DNA of 11,435 bases from Desulfonema limicola (GCA_020722245.1 DYLE01000032.1:4611-16045); one strand, 5' to 3'. Shown: positions 1 to 6,823, counted from the first letter of the stretch. Numbers and translations are program-made. Notes: generated by a model from the sequence alone, not told the origin.

Positions 1-275
1 CCCATTCGACGTTCAGCGTTCAGCGTTCGATGTTCAGCGTTCAAAAAAAAACGTCCAACATCGAACATCCAACGTCGAACTTCGAATCAAAGGCAAACCC
101 AAAAACATCTTCCCCATTCGACGTTCAGCGTTCAACGTTCGATGTTCAGCGTTCAAAAAAAAACGTCCAACATCGAACTTCCAACGTCGAACTTCGAATC
201 AAAGGCAAACCCAAAAACATCTTCCCCATTCGACGTTCAGCGTTCAACGTTCAGCGTTCGATGTTCAATGTTCAA
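1..275. repeat. 112-bp tandem repeat, 2 full copies plus a partial third
   Basis: Copies start at 1, 113 and 225. The first two differ at only two positions (about 110 of 112 identical). The third is partial, carries an extra GTTCA-type step, and decays near 275. Each unit is built from short variants of GTTCAGC, GTTCAAC and GTTCGAT on one side of an A9 run. The other side carries their approximate reverse complements (CCAACATCGAAC, CCAACGTCGAAC), so every unit can fold back imperfectly on itself, followed by an unrelated 30-35 bp spacer. The period is not a multiple of three, so apparent reading frames change between copies, which argues against coding. The last copy supplies the stop codon of the hydrolase gene. 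The window starts inside the array, so its true length is unknown. Confidence 0.93.
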
Positions 276-1122
276 ATTTTAGAGAAACCGTCTCTTTTAT
301 TTCAGCCCGCTCCACCTTCCCGCTGATGAATGCGGCCGCAACCCGCGGATCATGCGGAAAGCAAAGGATCCAGTCCTCGGACAGGGCGCGTTTGAGAACC
401 TGACGCTTTTCCTCAAGAAGGGTCAGGGGAAGGTTGTCGTACCCCATGTGCCATGTGAGCGGAAGGTGCGCCGCGGTGGGGATGAGATCCGCGCAGAAAA
501 ATAAAGACCGGCCATCCCCTTTGATCAGAGGATGCTGCTGGCCCGCGGTATGCCCGTGGGTGACCATCAGGCAAATCCCTTCAAAAAGATCATCCGTCGG
601 ACCGTCGATGATGTTTAACACCTTCTGGGCGTAAAGCGGCATAAAGTCATCTGCAATAAAGCCCGACCGGTCGCGAAGCGAGGGGTGGCAAGCCAGCTCC
701 CATTGAGATTTCTGAATATGGTAAGTGGCGTGAGGAAAGGCCGGAACGATCGCGTTGTTTTGAACGGCGGTGCAGCCTCCGGCGTGATCAAAATGCAGAT
801 GGGTGAGCACCACGTCGGTGATATCCTCTGCGGTCAAGCCCAAAGCGGCCAGCCGGGCGTCCATGGAACCCGGCGTCTTCCCCATTCCGAACACCTTTTT
901 GAGCTTGGCCGAAAGCTTGTCCCCGATCCCCGCATCCACCAGGATGGTCCTGTTGTGTCCGCGGATGATCAGGGAACGCGCGGTCATGGGAATCCGGTTT
1001 TGTAAATCCGCAGGGATCTTTTTTTCCCACAGGGTCTTGGGCACCACACCGAACATGGCCCCGCCGTCCAAAAGAAAGGCATCCATTTCAACGGCGGCGC
1101 AGTCATAGCGTCCGAATTTCAT
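265..1122 (-). CDS. MBL-fold metallo-hydrolase (lactonase/hydrolase-like)
   Basis: A 285-residue cytoplasmic protein of the metallo-beta-lactamase superfamily, of the size of N-acyl-homoserine lactonase-like and related hydrolases. The dinuclear metal site is visible: HLHFDH at 108-113, H191 in VTHGHTAG, D212 in FCADLIPT and H257 in FPHDP. The N-terminal stretch LLDGGAMFGVVPKTLW (17-32) is typical of one MBL subgroup. No signal peptide is seen. The substrate cannot be read from sequence; a lactone, thioester or phosphoester are all possible. The gene lies 51 bp downstream of the small ParA-linked gene on the same strand, so it may be the last gene of that operon, though a weak terminator-like hairpin lies between. 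No good Shine-Dalgarno precedes the ATG. The last residues (FEH) and the stop codon lie in the 112-bp tandem repeat, so the native C-terminus may have been altered. Confidence 0.88.
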   Translation of the reverse strand: MKFGRYDCAAVEMDAFLLDGGAMFGVVPKTLWEKKIPADLQNRIPMTARSLIIRGHNRTILVDAGIGDKLSAKLKKVFGMGKTPGSMDARLAALGLTAEDITDVVLTHLHFDHAGGCTAVQNNAIVPAFPHATYHIQKSQWELACHPSLRDRSGFIADDFMPLYAQKVLNIIDGPTDDLFEGICLMVTHGHTAGQQHPLIKGDGRSLFFCADLIPTAAHLPLTWHMGYDNLPLTLLEEKRQVLKRALSEDWILCFPHDPRVAAAFISGKVERAEIKETVSLKFEH

Positions 1123-1140
1123 AGAAACGACGAATTCCCG

Positions 1141-1163
1141 AAAAAAATCAGACGGCGGCTGAT
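1141..1163 (-). terminator. weak terminator-like hairpin between the small ParA-linked gene and the hydrolase
   Basis: On the minus strand ATCAG (1163-1159) and CTGAT (1151-1147) can form a 5-bp stem with a 7-base loop, followed by a run of seven T (1147-1141). The T-run is good but the stem is short and weak, so termination is likely partial or absent. It lies 10 bp after the stop codon of the 126-residue gene, where a terminator would be expected. Confidence 0.3.
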
Positions 1164-1173
1164 ACGCGAAGGG

Positions 1174-1554
1174 TTACAGAGGTTTTTTCCGCCTGAAGGA
1201 ATCTAGAATATCCCGGATCGATTCGGGGTAGTCTTCCGACTGAAAACGTTTGATGACCTTTAACGCGGTTTTGCCCAGCACCGGAATCTGCCAGATGTAA
1301 GGGATGGTAAACCGGATATTTAACAGATTGGACTTGCCGGGATGAAGCTCCCCTTCCTTGGCCCCCTTGGTGTCCTTTTCGGAGACAAGCGCATCTAAGG
1401 AAAAATGGACCCTCAGTCCGGAGCTTAGCTCCTTGTCTTTTTTGCTCTTGGGAGAGGCCCCCGGCGGCTTTGGGGCTTTTTCCCTTTTTTCCAATCGTTC
1501 CACCACCTCAAACGCCCTTTCAACTTTTTGTTGTTGGTCTTTCAACACTGCCAT
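1174..1554 (-). CDS. small charged hypothetical protein next to ParA-like ATPase
   Basis: A 126-residue protein that I do not recognise. Residues 1-50 are highly charged and probably partly helical or disordered (LKDQQQKVERAFEVVERLEK, then a KAPKPPGASPKSKKDKE linker). The C-terminal half is more globular (LLNIRFTIPYIWQIPVLGK) and ends in a basic tail (FRRKKPL). There is no signal peptide or membrane segment. The ATG at 1554 is chosen because GGGAGAG lies 6 bases upstream; a TTG at 1575 would extend the frame by 7 residues but has no such site. The gene overlaps the 3' end of the ParA-like gene by 35 bp, which suggests translational coupling and joint function. By analogy with other ParA systems it could be an adaptor or activator linking the ATPase to a cargo. 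That is inference, since no ParB homology is visible. Confidence 0.8.
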   Translation of the reverse strand: MAVLKDQQQKVERAFEVVERLEKREKAPKPPGASPKSKKDKELSSGLRVHFSLDALVSEKDTKGAKEGELHPGKSNLLNIRFTIPYIWQIPVLGKTALKVIKRFQSEDYPESIRDILDSFRRKKPL

Positions 1555-2269
1555 TTTTTTCTCTCCCGGTTTCAATAATGGTTTTGGATATGGTTTCCAC
1601 GTCCTGGATCGCCCGTTTCACCTGCTCCTTAAATTTCTTGTTGGAATCCACGAGCCTTTCATATTCGTAAAGGTTCAATCCCCTTCGGTTGAAGTTTTCA
1701 TAGACGCTTCGCGCCGGATAAACCGCCTTCAAACATGAGACATGCGGCGGAAGCATGTCCTCAAAATACGCAAAACACCGCCTCGGGTTGGCCAGCGGAT
1801 GGGTGAACACCGGAAGCACGAAAAACCGGCCACGCTTCTCCGGCGCCGCGGAAATGATCTCCTTGATGATCGGATACAGGTTGTTGATAAAAGCCGATTC
1901 ATCATTGGTCGAGATACGCATGGGGACAATCACCAGATCGCAGAAGGCGCAGGCAAAACGGGTATGCAGCCGGCCCGTGCCTTCGCCGGGGATGTCCATG
2001 ATCATCAGCGCGTTATAATCGGAGATGGATTGAATCCCCTTTTGAAACACCTCCCGCTGGGTGCTGGAGATATGGTGAAAGGAAACCCGACCGGAATCAT
2101 ACCCCATCTGCTCCCGCTCCTGCCACCAGGTTTTCAGGGTCCCCTGGGGATCCAGCTCCACCAGCGCCACCGAATCAAACGCCTCCGCCATGGTGGCGGA
2201 AAACGCGGTGTTCAGCGCCAGCGTGCTCTTTCCCGTTCCCCCCTTTGTCTGGACAAAACCGATGACCAT
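1520..2269 (-). CDS. ParA/MinD-family P-loop ATPase
   Basis: A 249-residue ATPase of the ParA/Soj type. These proteins dimerise on ATP, usually bind the nucleoid, and position cargo such as plasmids, chromosomes, chemoreceptors, carboxysomes or storage granules. The deviant Walker A KGGTGKST sits about 8 residues from the start, with the signature lysine. ELDPQGTLKTWW matches the switch region around the family DxDPQ motif, and IMDIPGEG is the Walker B region. The chosen start, ATG 2269, has GGAG 6 bases upstream and gives the N-terminus MVIGFVQTKGG typical of the family. An ATG at 2299 overlaps the preceding stop as TGATG and would add 10 residues; it cannot be excluded. No parB or parS-like site is visible nearby, so a chromosome-segregation role is unlikely. 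Its place within a lipid-enzyme operon suggests a positioning role (inference). Confidence 0.88.
   Translation of the reverse strand: MVIGFVQTKGGTGKSTLALNTAFSATMAEAFDSVALVELDPQGTLKTWWQEREQMGYDSGRVSFHHISSTQREVFQKGIQSISDYNALMIMDIPGEGTGRLHTRFACAFCDLVIVPMRISTNDESAFINNLYPIIKEIISAAPEKRGRFFVLPVFTHPLANPRRCFAYFEDMLPPHVSCLKAVYPARSVYENFNRRGLNLYEYERLVDSNKKFKEQVKRAIQDVETISKTIIETGREKNGSVERPTTKS
1561..1567 (-). promoter_or_regulatory. Shine-Dalgarno that decides the start of the 126-residue gene
   Basis: GGGAGAG on the minus strand, followed by six A and then ATG at 1554. It lies inside the coding sequence of the upstream ParA-like gene and points to ATG 1554 rather than the TTG at 1575. Confidence 0.65.
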
Positions 2270-2298
2270 GGGCTGCTCCGGCAAACCGTCTCTATCCA

Positions 2299-4395
2299 TC
2301 AACCCGCCATGCGCTTTCGTTTAAGCACGTCATTGCCCTTGCGGGCCTCCCGGGCCAGCCGCGCCACCTCGGCGATGTCCGCATCGGAAAAGACCCCGTT
2401 CACCCCGGAGATGGCCGCCAGCTTCATGCCGTGCTTCAGCCCCATCTTGTAGATCTCCTTGACCTTCTGCCACTCGATATCCCGGCCGATGGTGAACACC
2501 TCAAAACGCCCCTCCAGGGCCAGAACAATGGTTTCCGCCAGGCAGGCATAGGCCACCTTCGGGGGGAGACCGATGTCCTTCATTTCCACGTTGTCGCCCG
2601 GAAGCAGGATCTCTCCGGATTCAATGACCAGCACATCAGGCCGTTTGGCCACATCCTCGGCGGAGAGGTCAAGCGGCCGGGCCACGTCCGTAATCACGCA
2701 TCCCGGCTTGACCTTCATGATATCCAGCACGCTTTTTCCGCCGCCGGCCGAGGTGGCGGTGACGATCACGTCCATGTCCGCAAGGTACTTGTCCACCCGG
2801 GTGGTAATCTCGATCTTCACGTCCGGGGTTTCCTTAAGAATGGATTCCTGAAGCGCCAGCAGCTTGGAATGCCGAATATCGACCATGACCAGGTCGGTGA
2901 AGGCCATGGCCAGCAGCCGGCAACAGACCGAACCGATGGCGCCGGTGGCGCCCACCACCATGGTTTTCGCCTTGAGCTTCTTTCCCTTCTCCACCTTGAT
3001 CAGGCCCATTCGACGCACCGCATCCGCAGCCGCCCAGAGCGCTCCGGAGGCGCTGTAGCTGTTTCCGGTGGTAATGGGGATATCCGCCAGCTTGGCGACG
3101 GTTTTTCCGGCATCCCCCACCACCTTGGTGAAGGCGCCCAGGCCCATGATCTGGGCGCCCATGCGCTTGGCCATTTTAGCGGCCTGCAACAGGCGCTTGT
3201 AGGTGAACTCGGGGCTGTGGGAAAGCATCTGCTTGGGGGTGCCGCCCACGGTAATCAGCCAGCCTTCGGCCTCCACGCCGGTGGGGGATTTGATTCCGGT
3301 GATTTTGGAATAAACAAAAGGCGGCGAGTAGGCGATGATCCGTTCCACCGCATCCATAAAACCGGCAGGGGCGTACCGTGAGGCCAGCTCAATGGTGGGG
3401 TCCTTTTTCAGCTGCTCCTGAGACAGGGGATGGATCACAAAGGCAAACCGGTTGACCCGCCGGAACTCCCCCTGAGGATAAATCACCCGGGGGTCCATCC
3501 GATTTTCACTGATGACCTCCAGCAGGTCGTCGTCGGTAAGCGCGTCCAAGGGAATATTCAGACCCGCGGCGATCATGGCCTCCAGCACGTTAAACCCCAC
3601 CACCTGCTCCAGGATCTTGGGGGTGCAGTCGATAATCACATCCACCCCGCGCTCCTGAAGGAACCGGATCCGGTCCTCATAGGCGTTCGCCGTGATCACG
3701 GTCTTGCCGCCCAGCTCTTCAAGGGAGCAGCCCTTTAAGTAATCATAGAAATCAAAGGTCGGCACCACCAGGATATTGGTTTTCTGAATGGCCTTGTGGA
3801 TGATGTATTCATTCCACTTTTTCAGTGGAACGGCCGAGGCCGCCAGCCGCTTGCTGGGCACCCATTCGAGCAGGTCATGAATCCCCTTGGCGTAGGTTTC
3901 AAACTCTTTCAAGGAGTTTAAAAACCGGGGAATGCCGTTCTCATAAATGGGGTCGGCGAAGGTCAGGTTGTCGGTGTACTCGGACATCACCCGGGCGATG
4001 TTATAGGTGAGAAGGCCGGATAGGAACAGGACCTTTCGATAGTTGAAGTAGTTGTTGCCGAATTTGAACTGAAGATGGCGGATCGCCCACTCAAAAGACA
4101 CCCGCCGCAGCCGCTCCCCGGTGGTCACCGGCGAGGTGATGCTGGATTGCAGCTTCTTGATCTTCCGCTTCTGGCTCTGCAGGGAACGACTGGAACCGAT
4201 GGTATAGCTGTAGTTCACCCCCCCCAGCCCGATGGCGTCGGCCTTTTTGTCCCATTCTTCCAGCAGTTCGGCGGCGCGTTTTGCGTCCCCGTCGGTGCCG
4301 ATGCGTTTGATGGTGAACTCCTGATCCAGAAAGGATGTGACAAATTCATAATCATCCTTGCTTTTTCCCAGACTGATGCTGACGATCTGTTTCAC
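2299..4395 (-). CDS. acyl-ACP/acyl-CoA reductase-like dehydrogenase with a large N-terminal domain
   Basis: A 698-residue soluble protein. The C-terminal half (about 350-660) resembles cyanobacterial long-chain acyl-ACP reductase (AAR) along its length. It has SPPFVYSKITGIKSPTG (AAR: APPQIVDEITVTSATG), GLGAF (418-422), TTGNSYSA (442 on), the NADP-type Rossmann motif GATGAIGS (482-489) and AYACLAE with C618. That cysteine aligns with the one forming the acyl-enzyme intermediate in the cyanobacterial enzyme. IGRDIEWQKV and GLKHGMKLA match the AAR C-terminus. AAR proteins are about 340 residues; here some 330 extra N-terminal residues form a domain I do not recognise. The expected reaction is acyl thioester to fatty aldehyde with NAD(P)H, or the reverse. 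The start is GTG 4395, preceded 5 bases upstream by AAGGAGG. A GTG at 4425 overlaps the ferredoxin stop as GTGA but has no comparable site. Confidence 0.85.
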   Translation of the reverse strand: MKQIVSISLGKSKDDYEFVTSFLDQEFTIKRIGTDGDAKRAAELLEEWDKKADAIGLGGVNYSYTIGSSRSLQSQKRKIKKLQSSITSPVTTGERLRRVSFEWAIRHLQFKFGNNYFNYRKVLFLSGLLTYNIARVMSEYTDNLTFADPIYENGIPRFLNSLKEFETYAKGIHDLLEWVPSKRLAASAVPLKKWNEYIIHKAIQKTNILVVPTFDFYDYLKGCSLEELGGKTVITANAYEDRIRFLQERGVDVIIDCTPKILEQVVGFNVLEAMIAAGLNIPLDALTDDDLLEVISENRMDPRVIYPQGEFRRVNRFAFVIHPLSQEQLKKDPTIELASRYAPAGFMDAVERIIAYSPPFVYSKITGIKSPTGVEAEGWLITVGGTPKQMLSHSPEFTYKRLLQAAKMAKRMGAQIMGLGAFTKVVGDAGKTVAKLADIPITTGNSYSASGALWAAADAVRRMGLIKVEKGKKLKAKTMVVGATGAIGSVCCRLLAMAFTDLVMVDIRHSKLLALQESILKETPDVKIEITTRVDKYLADMDVIVTATSAGGGKSVLDIMKVKPGCVITDVARPLDLSAEDVAKRPDVLVIESGEILLPGDNVEMKDIGLPPKVAYACLAETIVLALEGRFEVFTIGRDIEWQKVKEIYKMGLKHGMKLAAISGVNGVFSDADIAEVARLAREARKGNDVLKRKRMAG

Positions 4396-4400
4396 GGGAT

Positions 4401-4407
4401 CCTCCTT
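4401..4407 (-). promoter_or_regulatory. Shine-Dalgarno that decides the reductase start
   Basis: A full-consensus AAGGAGG on the minus strand, 5 bases before GTG 4395. It lies inside the longest open frame, between the GTG at 4425 and the true start, so the frame's first ten residues are probably untranslated spacer after the ferredoxin stop. Confidence 0.8.
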
Positions 4408-4421
4408 GATATGATAATCTC

Positions 4422-4670
4422 TCACTTTTCGCCGTCATTCCGAATGGCGTCCGCCGGACAGGATTCCATGGCCTCCCGGCAGAGCAGCTCCTCGGCTTCG
4501 GTTGACGGCTGCTTGCAGACGTAGTTGTTATCCGCGGCCGATTCCGGATCGGCGCTTGCGCGGAAGTTGTCCGGCGCGATCTCGGAACACAGGCTGCAGC
4601 CGATGCAGGCCTTTGTGACATAGTATGGACCGGGAACATTCTGCTCAAATTTTTCAAAACAATCCGGCAT
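4422..4670 (-). CDS. single-cluster [4Fe-4S] ferredoxin
   Basis: An 82-residue ferredoxin with one cluster motif, CIGCSLC (C22, C25, C28), and a remote fourth ligand C71 in the MESCPADAI segment. This is the arrangement of Desulfovibrio- and Pyrococcus-type monocluster ferredoxins, with about 15 extra residues in the middle. C64 in LCREAMESC sits where related proteins have a disulfide cysteine, but its usual partner position after the first motif is alanine. C4 and C52 are additional cysteines. The ATG has GGAAAGG just upstream. The gene starts 35 bp after the alcohol dehydrogenase stop and its stop lies 26 bp before the reductase start, so it is clearly cotranscribed. A role as electron carrier for the neighbouring oxidoreductases is plausible, but neither of those families is normally ferredoxin dependent. 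Confidence 0.92.
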   Translation of the reverse strand: MPDCFEKFEQNVPGPYYVTKACIGCSLCSEIAPDNFRASADPESAADNNYVCKQPSTEAEELLCREAMESCPADAIRNDGEK

Positions 4671-4705
4671 GCCCTTTCCAGATTCCAGGCCGAAATAAAA
4701 TCGAT

Positions 4706-6541
4706 TCAGGTGATGATCAGATGCGCCAGTCCCTTTTCCCTTAAAAACACCGGGTAGAGGTCATAGGCCGGATTGAGAATCGGCAAAAGCTTCAGGGTTT
4801 TGGGCACGTTCCCCTTCGCCACCACCTGCCGGCGGGTCAGGGCGCTTACCAGGTTTGCCTTTCCGAGCCAGAACTTGTGGGCGAAATCCGCGTTCATGGA
4901 CATGGTGACCTGGGGTTTGCCGTCAAACTCGCCCTTATGGATGACCAGATCCTCCCCTGTGGCATCCACGGTGATGACGGCCGAAGGGTTCTTGTAGATA
5001 AACTGAACACACAGGTTCGTCTTCTTTAGGGCCGGGCCGATATCCGGATGGGTTTTCAACCGCTCGAAAAACTCGATTAAAACCGAATAGAGCATCTCCG
5101 AATCCTTAAAGACGTTTTTCATCTCCTTCTGGCCGGCCCTGGCCGCCTGGGGGTTTAAGTCCTCCCTGGTCACCGGAAGCGGGGTGGCCTTGGAATGATA
5201 AAGCTTCTTTACAATACGGATCACCGCCTCCCGGTCCGGCTCCACCGGGTTATACAGCATGGAACCGTCCTCCATGGCGGTGGCGGCCACCTGCTCCAGT
5301 CTGGCCAGGTTGTCCTTGATGCCCGCATCCTTCAAGTTCAACGGCATTCCCGTGATATGCGCCAGCTGGCGGTTGAGCACCCGGATTTTTTCAACCCCGG
5401 CCTTTGCCGACAGGTTCCGGAACCACTGATCCACAAAGCTTAGGTTGCCGATGGCCTTGGCCGCCAGGCTTTTGGCCTTGTAGGACTGTTTGTCCATCCA
5501 GGGCCGCACCGAATCCATGAGGGTCGCGATATGCTCAAACAGCTTCAGCCGTCCGGCCTTGAGCAGGCTCTGGCTCTCGGTGATCACCTGGGGAAAGGTA
5601 ACGCCCAGGGCCGCGGCGATATCGGAGTAGCGCTCGATTTGGGATTCCAGGTTGTATTCCATGACCTCGGGAAGCACCAGGGCATTGGCAAGACCGTGGG
5701 GGATATGGTAAACCCCGCCCAGGGCATGGGAGATCCCGTGCGCCATTCCCACCATGGAATGGGAAAATGCCACCCCGGCCAGAAAACTCCCCACCAGCAT
5801 GGCCCCCCGGGCCTGAAGATCCTCGGGATGGGCGCAGGCCTGAAGGATATTGTTGCTGATCAGGCGAATGGCGTGAAGCGCCATGGCATCGGAGGCGGGC
5901 GACCACTCCTTGTCCACATACGCCTCGATGGCGTGGGTCAAGGCGTCCATTCCGGTGGCGGCGGTGAGCTTTCCCGGCATGGAAACGGTCACCTCGGGAT
6001 CAAGGACGGCGAGATCCGGCAGGAACTGCTCCTCGGCAAAGGGGAGCTTGACATCGTTATCCGGGTCTGCGATCACCGCCACCTTGGTGACCTCGGAACC
6101 GGTGCCGGCGGTGGTGGGCACAATAATCATGGGCAGGAGTTTTTCATCCGGCTCCAGAAGATAGGCCCCCATATGGTCCGCCACCTTGCCCCCCTTGACG
6201 CACAGGATGTTCCCCACCTTGGCGGTGTCGATGACGCTGCCGCCGCCCACGGCGATAAACAGGTCGCATTGGTTTTTCTTGGCCTTGGCCGCGCATTTTT
6301 CAACGCTGGTGATGGTGGAGTTGGGCGGAACATCGTCATAGGTGCAGACGATCTCGATGTCGGATTTCTTAAACCCGGCTTTTACCTTGTCGACCGGTCC
6401 GGTCTTGACCAGCACCTCGTCGGTCACCAGGATGGCGCGGCGTTTTCCAAAACGCCGAACCGCCCCCTCGATATTTTTTAAAATCCCAATCCCGTAAATC
6501 ACCTTGGTGGGAAGGGTAAATTCAAAATACTCCGGAAGCAT
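4706..6541 (-). CDS. iron-containing alcohol dehydrogenase fused to a C-terminal SCP2 lipid-binding domain
   Basis: A 611-residue fusion. Residues 1 to about 455 are a group III (iron-type) alcohol dehydrogenase: GGGSVID (99-105) binds NAD(P), TTAGTGSE is at 143-150, and the metal ligands are D199, H203, H268 and H282, with spacing matching lactaldehyde reductase FucO. Residues from about 480 to 605 match the SCP2 sterol-carrier fold (FERLKTHPDIGPALKKTNL, GKPQVTMSMNADFAHKFWLG, then KGNVPKTLKLLPILNPAYDLY). Compared with ordinary 380-390-residue members, roughly 50-60 residues are inserted between ALGV (311-314) and IRVLNRQL (386-393). The SCP2 tail suggests a hydrophobic substrate, such as long-chain alcohol/aldehyde interconversion. 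AAGGA lies 6 bases before the ATG. This is the first gene of the minus-strand operon. The domain calls are firm; the chain-length preference is inferred. Confidence 0.93.
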   Translation of the reverse strand: MLPEYFEFTLPTKVIYGIGILKNIEGAVRRFGKRRAILVTDEVLVKTGPVDKVKAGFKKSDIEIVCTYDDVPPNSTITSVEKCAAKAKKNQCDLFIAVGGGSVIDTAKVGNILCVKGGKVADHMGAYLLEPDEKLLPMIIVPTTAGTGSEVTKVAVIADPDNDVKLPFAEEQFLPDLAVLDPEVTVSMPGKLTAATGMDALTHAIEAYVDKEWSPASDAMALHAIRLISNNILQACAHPEDLQARGAMLVGSFLAGVAFSHSMVGMAHGISHALGGVYHIPHGLANALVLPEVMEYNLESQIERYSDIAAALGVTFPQVITESQSLLKAGRLKLFEHIATLMDSVRPWMDKQSYKAKSLAAKAIGNLSFVDQWFRNLSAKAGVEKIRVLNRQLAHITGMPLNLKDAGIKDNLARLEQVAATAMEDGSMLYNPVEPDREAVIRIVKKLYHSKATPLPVTREDLNPQAARAGQKEMKNVFKDSEMLYSVLIEFFERLKTHPDIGPALKKTNLCVQFIYKNPSAVITVDATGEDLVIHKGEFDGKPQVTMSMNADFAHKFWLGKANLVSALTRRQVVAKGNVPKTLKLLPILNPAYDLYPVFLREKGLAHLIIT

Positions 6542-6595
6542 GGAATTTCCTTTCAGTGTATCCTTAAACTACATCCCGCGGCGGACCTGAGCCAC

Positions 6596-6639
6596 CCCAA
6601 ACCCTGCAGCCGAAGGCCTGGCAAAAAACAGCGTTTGGG
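6596..6639 (-). promoter_or_regulatory. stem-loop in the untranslated leader of the alcohol dehydrogenase operon
   Basis: CCCAAACGCTG (6639-6629, minus strand) pairs with CAGGGTTTGGG (6606-6596) at 10 of 11 positions around a loop of about 22 bases, which contains a further small GCCTTCGGC hairpin. No T-run follows, so it is not an intrinsic terminator. It sits in a leader of about 137 bases between the proposed promoter and the ATG. It could affect mRNA stability or be a binding site; no riboswitch class is recognised. Confidence 0.5.
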
Positions 6640-6684
6640 TTTCTATAAACTGTTTACAAAATAAGCAACACAAGTTTGATTTGT

Positions 6685-6713
6685 TTAATAACAGAATTGC
6701 GGGGGTCTGTCAA
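6685..6713 (-). promoter_or_regulatory. promoter of the alcohol dehydrogenase/reductase operon
   Basis: On the minus strand a perfect sigma-70 -35 box TTGACA (6713-6708) is followed by a 17-base spacer and TATTAA (6690-6685), a 4-of-6 match to the -10 consensus. Transcription would start near 6678, leaving a leader of about 137 bases. The site lies in the 306-318 bp divergent intergenic region. Confidence 0.6.
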
Positions 6714-6792
6714 TTTGTAATATGGGTTTCCTATCGGTATAGGAGTTATAGCTCAGAACCTGTGATCGGCCTGCATTTTTTATGAAAAAAAA

Positions 6793-6820
6793 TTGAAAAC
6801 CTCGTGGATTCGCGTATAGT
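6793..6820 (+). promoter_or_regulatory. promoter of the methyltransferase gene
   Basis: TTGAAA (6793-6798), a 16-base spacer and TATAGT (6815-6820): five of six consensus positions in each box. The start of transcription would be near 6827, about 33 bases before the chosen ATG. Together with the opposite promoter at 6685-6713 it makes this a divergent control region. Confidence 0.6.
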
Positions 6821-6823
6821 TGG

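Noticed and set aside
1..275. CRISPR array
   Set aside because: The units are 112 bp and near-identical throughout. There is no alternation of short conserved repeats with unique spacers and no cas gene nearby.
30..326. 98-residue plus-strand open frame at the left edge
   Set aside because: It is translation of the 112-bp tandem array (FDVQRS, TSNVE-like peptides). The period is not a multiple of three, so the peptide changes between copies, and it runs into the antisense of the hydrolase gene.
1520..2299. complete parABS partition locus
   Set aside because: Only the ATPase is recognisable. The small downstream protein has no ParB-like DNA-binding motif and no parS-like palindrome was seen near it.
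2431..3381. 316-residue plus-strand open frame opposite the reductase gene
   Set aside because: It is a shadow frame of a well-supported gene. Its composition (His, Gly and Gln rich, no domain) is typical of antisense translation of G+C-rich coding DNA.
5531..6481. 316-residue plus-strand open frame opposite the alcohol dehydrogenase gene
   Set aside because: It is a low-complexity Gly/His/Asp-rich shadow of a strongly supported dehydrogenase.
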